Source of the DNA: JAHECQ01 sp047638695
GTDB lineage: Bacteria; Actinomycetota; Acidimicrobiia; Acidimicrobiales; SZUA-35
Direction: 5' to 3'
Assembly (NCBI GenBank): GCA_047638695.1
Contig: JBLINY010000142.1
Span: 1-10,261, forward strand
Length of the DNA: 10,261 nucleotides
A program made the position numbers and the translations under genes. This document shows positions 7,270-10,261 of this stretch, one piece after another. Positions within the stretch are counted from its first letter, which is position 1; every line of letters starts with the position of its first letter. The notes under the pieces were generated by a model. It had not been told where the DNA came from. It ran no database searches and was given only the letters and a program-made list of their open reading frames with translations.

Positions 7270-7320
7270 CGGTACCTGAACAATCGGCCCTGTCGCGTTC
7301 TGCACCGGCTGGTTGGCTTC

Positions 7321-7326
7321 TACTAT
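7321..7326 (+). promoter_or_regulatory. Candidate -10 element for a leaderless TetR transcript
   Basis: TACTAT fits the TANNNT -10 consensus and ends 7 bases before the GTG at 7333. No Shine-Dalgarno precedes that GTG. This spacing is what leaderless actinobacterial genes show, with the transcript beginning at the start codon. I see no convincing -35 box, so the call is tentative. Confidence 0.4.
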
Positions 7327-7332
7327 GCCAAC

Positions 7333-7935
7333 GTGAAATCCCCGGCGGTGGCAAGGCGAAGGCAAGAGCGACGCAAAGAACTGATGGAAGTGGCGGCCAC
7401 GGTGTTCGCCGAGAGGGGCATCGCCAGTAGCACGGTCCGAGACATAGCGGAGCGGGCCGAAATCTGGTCCGGCAGTCTCTATCACCACTTCGAGTCGAAG
7501 GATCAGATCGTCGCCGAGGTAGTTCGGGCGGGGATGGACGAGTGGACTGCCTACCAGGCCACAACGATCGCCAGCAACGATGGCGACGCTGCCGCCACGC
7601 TGCGGGCATTGATTGTTGGGAGCATTCATTGGGTCGCCGAACACCCGAGTGTCGCCACCATTCTGAGCAACGAGTGCCGGTACCTCCAGGAGAATGTGCT
7701 ACTAGCCGACGTCAACGCGCTCTATGTCAAGAACCGCCACGGCTGGATCCGGGTTATCAAGAACGGCAAGAAGGCGGGGACGTTCCGCAAGGACGCCAAT
7801 GCCGACGTGGTTGTCCGAGCCATCTTCGACAGCACGATGGCAGCGGCGCGCTGGCTACCGCCGGTCAGGCAGGAAAAGCCAAAGGCCGTCGGCGGGCAGC
7901 TCGCCGACCTCTACGTCCGCGGTCTCATGGCTTAA
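7333..7935 (+). CDS. TetR/AcrR-family transcriptional regulator, KstR2-like
   Basis: The 200-residue TetR-type repressor has an N-terminal helix-turn-helix at about 33-53, containing T-V-R-D-I-A-E-R-A and S-G-S-L-Y-H-H-F. The DNA-binding half resembles KstR2, the mycobacterial repressor of late steroid-ring degradation, whose ligand is a CoA thioester. The C-terminal ligand domain also has a KstR2-like R-W-x-x-P stretch. That similarity is from memory and not computed, so the steroid link is an inference. The GTG at 7333 is preferred over the TTG at 7261 because the extra N-terminus is unlike TetR proteins and runs through the hairpin at 7253-7269. A second in-frame GTG at 7348 is possible. 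The gene follows livF on the same strand after a 92-base gap with a hairpin and a possible own promoter. It may control the neighbouring catabolic genes, but no clear operator palindrome was found near it. Confidence 0.9.
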   Translation: MKSPAVARRRQERRKELMEVAATVFAERGIASSTVRDIAERAEIWSGSLYHHFESKDQIVAEVVRAGMDEWTAYQATTIASNDGDAAATLRALIVGSIHWVAEHPSVATILSNECRYLQENVLLADVNALYVKNRHGWIRVIKNGKKAGTFRKDANADVVVRAIFDSTMAAARWLPPVRQEKPKAVGGQLADLYVRGLMA

Positions 7936-7987
7936 GGTCCGTCCCTTTGAGTCTCGTCGTTCGGTGGGACCGGCCAAACCCGGAGAT

Positions 7988-9103
7988 TCACGGAGATACG
8001 AGCTCGATGACGCCGATCGAGGGACGCACGCCGAAACGAATCTGTGGCGCGCGCTGGCGTTCTCTGCCGACGCCGGTCGACACATAGATTGCCTGGCCAT
8101 CCATTTCACTCAGCCCGCCGGCCGCTACTGATCGTGGGACGCTCGAGAAGGTGACGGGCGGTGGAAGGAACGGCAGGGCGATCTGTCCCCCGTGGGTGTG
8201 CCCGGCCACAATGAGGTCGACACTGGCGTTGGCCTCGAGCCGTCCGATCTCATCCGGCTGATGAGCCAACATCAGTCGGAAGCTGCCAGGTTCGCTTGAT
8301 GCCAGGTCGGCGACCGCTGTCTGCGCCCGGCTCTCATCGCCGAAAAGCGTTATGCCGGCCAATCTCATCGGCTGACCGGCGACCACCAGCTCAACGATCT
8401 CGTTGTCGAGCACGATGATGTTGGTGCCCTCGGCCATTCGTCGCAACAGGTCGACGCCATCGGTGTTGCCGTTGACAGCGACGACGTGTTCGACCTCGGT
8501 GTCGAGCCGCTGGAAGACAGCGGCGAATTCGGGGACTCGAGCGTCGACTTCGTCTGCATGAAGTTGGGAAAAGTCGCCCGGGATGAGGACGATGTCAGGC
8601 GCGGCGGCCAAGAGCTGGTCAATGGCATCATTCTCGTAGTCGCCGATTGCCGTCGTCTGTAGATCGGCAAGCACACCAATTCTGACCGGCCGTCCGAGCG
8701 CCGACCATTCGGGACCGAAGGCGTCTGTTGCGACGGTCACGCGGTCGGTGCGGAGCCAGAACGGCTCGATATATGAGGCGTACAAACCGACCGGTGCGGC
8801 GAGGGCCGGAAGCAGCAGGAGCATTCTCAAGCGGCGGTTGTCGGGGACCGTTGACCAAATAATCACCGCGGCCAGAGGAATCCCGACGGTGAGGTTGAGG
8901 TAGATCACATGCATCGTGGCGAAGCGGTCCAGACCTACCAGACCAATACCGGTGAGGACGGAGGCGATCGAGCTGACGAGTCCGACGGCGGCCGCTTCCA
9001 CCAGTGCAGCCACGGGACGCTCTTTCGCCCCTCGAGCACCAGCCGCCCCGGCGAGGGCTCCAGCAACGACGGCCGCCACGATGGTGAACAGGTTGAACGT
9101 CAC
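7988..9103 (-). CDS. Membrane-anchored calcineurin-like metallophosphoesterase
   Basis: The 371-residue protein has four predicted membrane helices (about 6-23, 33-58, 64-86 and 92-112), then a calcineurin-like phosphoesterase domain from about 138 to the end. The layout resembles YkuE-type proteins. Motifs in order are D147-L-Q149, G176-D177-F-S-Q, G212-N-T-D215, H281 in L-A-H-Q-P, and G301-H-T-H-G-G-Q307. The family normally reads D-x-H, G-D-x-x-D and G-N-H-D/E, so a metal-ligand His is Gln, the G-N-H-D His is Thr and the second G-D-x-x-D Asp is Gln. The GTG at 9103 is chosen because the first helix begins right after it. Longer in-frame starts would give a low-complexity N-terminus overlapping the divergent LLM gene. 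No clear Shine-Dalgarno is seen, so the start is moderately certain. It is convergent with the TetR gene. The substrate is unknown; the altered site may mean different metal use. Confidence 0.85.
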   Translation of the reverse strand: MTFNLFTIVAAVVAGALAGAAGARGAKERPVAALVEAAAVGLVSSIASVLTGIGLVGLDRFATMHVIYLNLTVGIPLAAVIIWSTVPDNRRLRMLLLLPALAAPVGLYASYIEPFWLRTDRVTVATDAFGPEWSALGRPVRIGVLADLQTTAIGDYENDAIDQLLAAAPDIVLIPGDFSQLHADEVDARVPEFAAVFQRLDTEVEHVVAVNGNTDGVDLLRRMAEGTNIIVLDNEIVELVVAGQPMRLAGITLFGDESRAQTAVADLASSEPGSFRLMLAHQPDEIGRLEANASVDLIVAGHTHGGQIALPFLPPPVTFSSVPRSVAAGGLSEMDGQAIYVSTGVGRERQRAPQIRFGVRPSIGVIELVSP

Positions 9104-9168
9104 GGGCCGCAGTGTCGCAGTTGGCGGACGGGTTGCAGCAGAGAGAACCCCTGTGTGTGCATCTCGCT

Positions 9169-9195
9169 CCCCTCCCTTCCTCCCCTCCCCTCCCC
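9169..9195 (-). other. G-quadruplex-capable tract in a divergent promoter region
   Basis: The minus strand has five G-runs: GGGG, GGGG and GGGG separated by single A's, then AGGAA, GGG, A and GGGG. This fits the canonical G4 pattern (four or more runs of at least three G with loops of 1-7 bases). It lies in the 159-base gap between the divergent phosphoesterase and LLM genes, about 66-92 bases upstream of the phosphoesterase start and on its sense strand. Confidence 0.6.
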
Positions 9196-9204
9196 TGGGC
9201 CAGG

Positions 9205-9214
9205 TCTTGCAAGA
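9205..9214. promoter_or_regulatory. Perfect 10-bp palindrome, possible operator
   Basis: TCTTGCAAGA is an exact palindrome between the divergent phosphoesterase and LLM genes, about 49 bases before the LLM ATG. It includes TTGCAA, which could double as a -35 box, though no good -10 lies 17 bases on. A 10-bp palindrome can arise by chance, so the regulatory role is a guess. Confidence 0.25.
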
Positions 9215-9262
9215 TCGTCGAACGAAGTCGAGACTCAGAGCGACGAAAGAGGGACTTCCGCT

Positions 9263-10132
9263 ATGAACTTTGGACTTCGCTATTGCAACACCGGTCCCTA
9301 TGTCGACCCGGTCCGAGGGGCCGAGCTGGTTCAAGCCGGCGAAGCTGCCGGCTTTGAGTCGGCATGGACGGTCGAGCACACGGTTGTGCCATCGAACTAC
9401 GAGTCGACCTATCCCTATGACGCCAGCGGGAAGATGGCGGGGGGCAAGGACGACTTCGACCTTCCCGATCCGCTGATCTGGATGTCCTACATGGCAGGTG
9501 TCACGAGCAGCATCAAGTTCGCCACCGGCATCCTCATCGTGCCGCAGCACAATCCTGTCTTGGCAGCCAAACAAATCGCCACCCTCGATCATCTTTCGAA
9601 TGGTCGGATCCTGCTGGGCATCGGTGTTGGCTGGCTAGAAGAAGAGTTCGATGCAATCGGTGTGCCCTTCGCCGATCGCGGCGCCCGAACCGATGAATAC
9701 GTGGCGGTAATGCGCGAGCTGTGGACCTCCGAAAGCCCAACGTTTCACGGTGAGTTCGTGAACTTCGATAACACCCACTGCAAGCCGCAGCCAGCTCAAG
9801 GGTCGGTTCCGATCATCGTCGGCGGCGACACCAAGCCAGCGGCCCGCCGAGCCGGCCGCCTCGGTGATGGTTACTTCCCGGCCCGTGGTGCGCCGCAGGA
9901 GATGCTCGACCTGGCGCGAACGACAGCCGAGGAACATGGGCGCGACCCCGATGCGATTGAGATAACCACCAGCATCCCCGACGACCTCGATGAGATCCCA
10001 GCTTTGGCTGCGCGCGGTGTGTCCCGCCTCCTCGTTCCCGTCACCTCCGTGGCCGGACCAAAAACAGCCATCAGCGGCGTAGATGATGTGGCTCGCTGGT
10101 CCGAGATCGTCGAGAAGTACGCTGATCTCTGA
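9263..10132 (+). CDS. LLM-class F420-dependent oxidoreductase (TIGR03619-like)
   Basis: The 289-residue protein has the luciferase-like monooxygenase TIM-barrel fold of the F420-dependent group. It opens with M-N-F-G-L-R-Y, followed by a W-T-V-E-H strand. The conserved central block has P-Q-H-N-P-V-L-A-A-K-Q, T-L-D-H-L-S-N-G-R and G-I-G-V-G-W-L-E-E-E-F. The D-R-G-x-R-T-D-E-Y and V-G-G-D-T-K elements follow. Members reduce or oxidise substrates with coenzyme F420, but single-protein function cannot be predicted. FMN use is possible because the fold is shared. The ATG at 9263 is chosen because GAGGGA (9249-9254) lies 8 bases upstream and because the open frame before it is low-complexity C/T-rich DNA. 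The length is normal. The stop codon TGA (10130-10132) is the first TGA inside a 7-base tandem repeat. It is divergent from the phosphoesterase gene. Confidence 0.92.
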   Translation: MNFGLRYCNTGPYVDPVRGAELVQAGEAAGFESAWTVEHTVVPSNYESTYPYDASGKMAGGKDDFDLPDPLIWMSYMAGVTSSIKFATGILIVPQHNPVLAAKQIATLDHLSNGRILLGIGVGWLEEEFDAIGVPFADRGARTDEYVAVMRELWTSESPTFHGEFVNFDNTHCKPQPAQGSVPIIVGGDTKPAARRAGRLGDGYFPARGAPQEMLDLARTTAEEHGRDPDAIEITTSIPDDLDEIPALAARGVSRLLVPVTSVAGPKTAISGVDDVARWSEIVEKYADL

Positions 10133-10167
10133 TCTCTGATCTCTGATCTCTGATCTCTGATCTCTGA
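10122..10167 (+). repeat. 7-bp tandem repeat (GATCTCT), about 6.5 copies
   Basis: Six exact GATCTCT units occupy 10124-10165, with CT before and GA after, 46 bases in all. The first unit forms the end of the LLM gene (D-L-stop). The rest fills nearly all of the 38-base gap to the next ATG. Seven is not a multiple of three, so the array puts a TGA in every plus-strand frame every 21 bases. Exact short units of this kind are prone to slipped-strand copy-number change. Confidence 0.95.
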
Positions 10168-10170
10168 CGA

Positions 10171-10261
10171 ATGACCCTCGAGCTTCGCTGGCGTCAGCGA
10201 GATGGCGAACGACTCCTCTTCGTGGTTCACGGCTATGCCGAGCATCCAGCTTCGGCGTTGA
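10171..10261 (+). CDS. Start of an alpha/beta hydrolase (lysophospholipase-like), 3' end outside window
   Basis: Thirty codons are visible from the ATG at 10171 to the window edge. They read through R-L-L-F-V-V-H-G-Y-A-E-H-P, closely resembling the first beta strand and oxyanion-hole H-G of monoacylglycerol-lipase/lysophospholipase-type hydrolases (commonly V-x-H-G-x-x-E-H). These enzymes cleave acyl esters with a Ser-His-Asp triad, all beyond the window here. The ATG is the first possible start, because an in-frame TGA supplied by the tandem repeat lies at 10165-10167, two codons upstream. No Shine-Dalgarno is present: the repeat occupies its place. Translation may be leaderless or coupled to the LLM gene ending 38 bases earlier. 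With so short a segment the family call is moderately sure. Confidence 0.6.
   Translation, partial: MTLELRWRQRDGERLLFVVHGYAEHPASAL

Noticed and set aside
7936..7987. Terminator between the convergent TetR and phosphoesterase genes
   Set aside because: Only weak 5-bp pairings (GGTCC with GGACC, or GTCCC with GGGAC) with large loops are visible, and no T-run.
8909..9262. Longer N-terminus for the LLM oxidoreductase
   Set aside because: It would run antisense through the phosphoesterase gene and the C/T-rich tract. The ATG at 9263 has a good Shine-Dalgarno and starts the conserved fold.
9104..9592. 163-residue N-terminal extension of the phosphoesterase
   Set aside because: It is antisense to the LLM gene and unlike any phosphoesterase. 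The membrane helices start right after GTG 9103.
10124..10165. Heptamer array as a CRISPR array or integration site
   Set aside because: The units are 7 bases with no spacers, and no cas or integrase genes are present. It is a simple tandem repeat.

Overview
The window is GC-rich DNA that looks like an actinobacterial chromosome. The signs are an F420-type LLM oxidoreductase, a KstR2-like TetR regulator, a tandem CaiB/BaiF CoA-transferase, an actinobacterial permease/ATPase fusion transporter, GTG starts and a possible leaderless promoter. An Acidimicrobiia-like lineage is my inference only. The content is catabolic and accessory. I see no phage, CRISPR, RNA-gene, insertion-sequence or defence signature.

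Layout. 1-2909 (+): the 3' part of an SDR dehydrogenase overlaps by 4 bases a 788-residue two-domain family III CoA-transferase. 2910-3013: a strong stem-loop between convergent genes. 3014-4657 (-): a full-length Baeyer-Villiger-type flavin monooxygenase. 4718-4894 (-): the last ~58 residues of an alpha/beta hydrolase, cut off. 4896-6494 (+): a wrecked LivM-LivG permease/ATPase fusion with no 5' end, an internal deletion, two frameshifts and an in-frame TGA. 6491-7240 (+): an intact LivF-type ATPase. 7333-7935 (+): the TetR regulator. 7988-9103 (-): a membrane-anchored metallophosphoesterase. 9263-10132 (+): the LLM oxidoreductase. 10122-10167: six and a half copies of a 7-base tandem repeat. 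10171-10261 (+): the start of another alpha/beta hydrolase.

How the genes fit together (inference). SDR (alcohol to ketone), BVMO (ketone to ester or lactone), hydrolase (ester opening), CoA-transferase (acid activation), a LIV-type importer and a KstR2-like repressor would make a plausible pathway for a cyclic ketone, terpenoid or steroid-like compound. The most striking feature is that the middle of this locus is decaying. A deletion joins the tail of the minus-strand hydrolase directly to the inside of the plus-strand permease. It probably removed the divergent promoter region, the missing permease parts and most of the hydrolase. The flanking enzymes remain open. Three of them carry changes at motif positions that are normally catalytic: His174 in CoA-transferase domain 1, Met177 in the BVMO fingerprint, and Gln149/Thr214 in the phosphoesterase.
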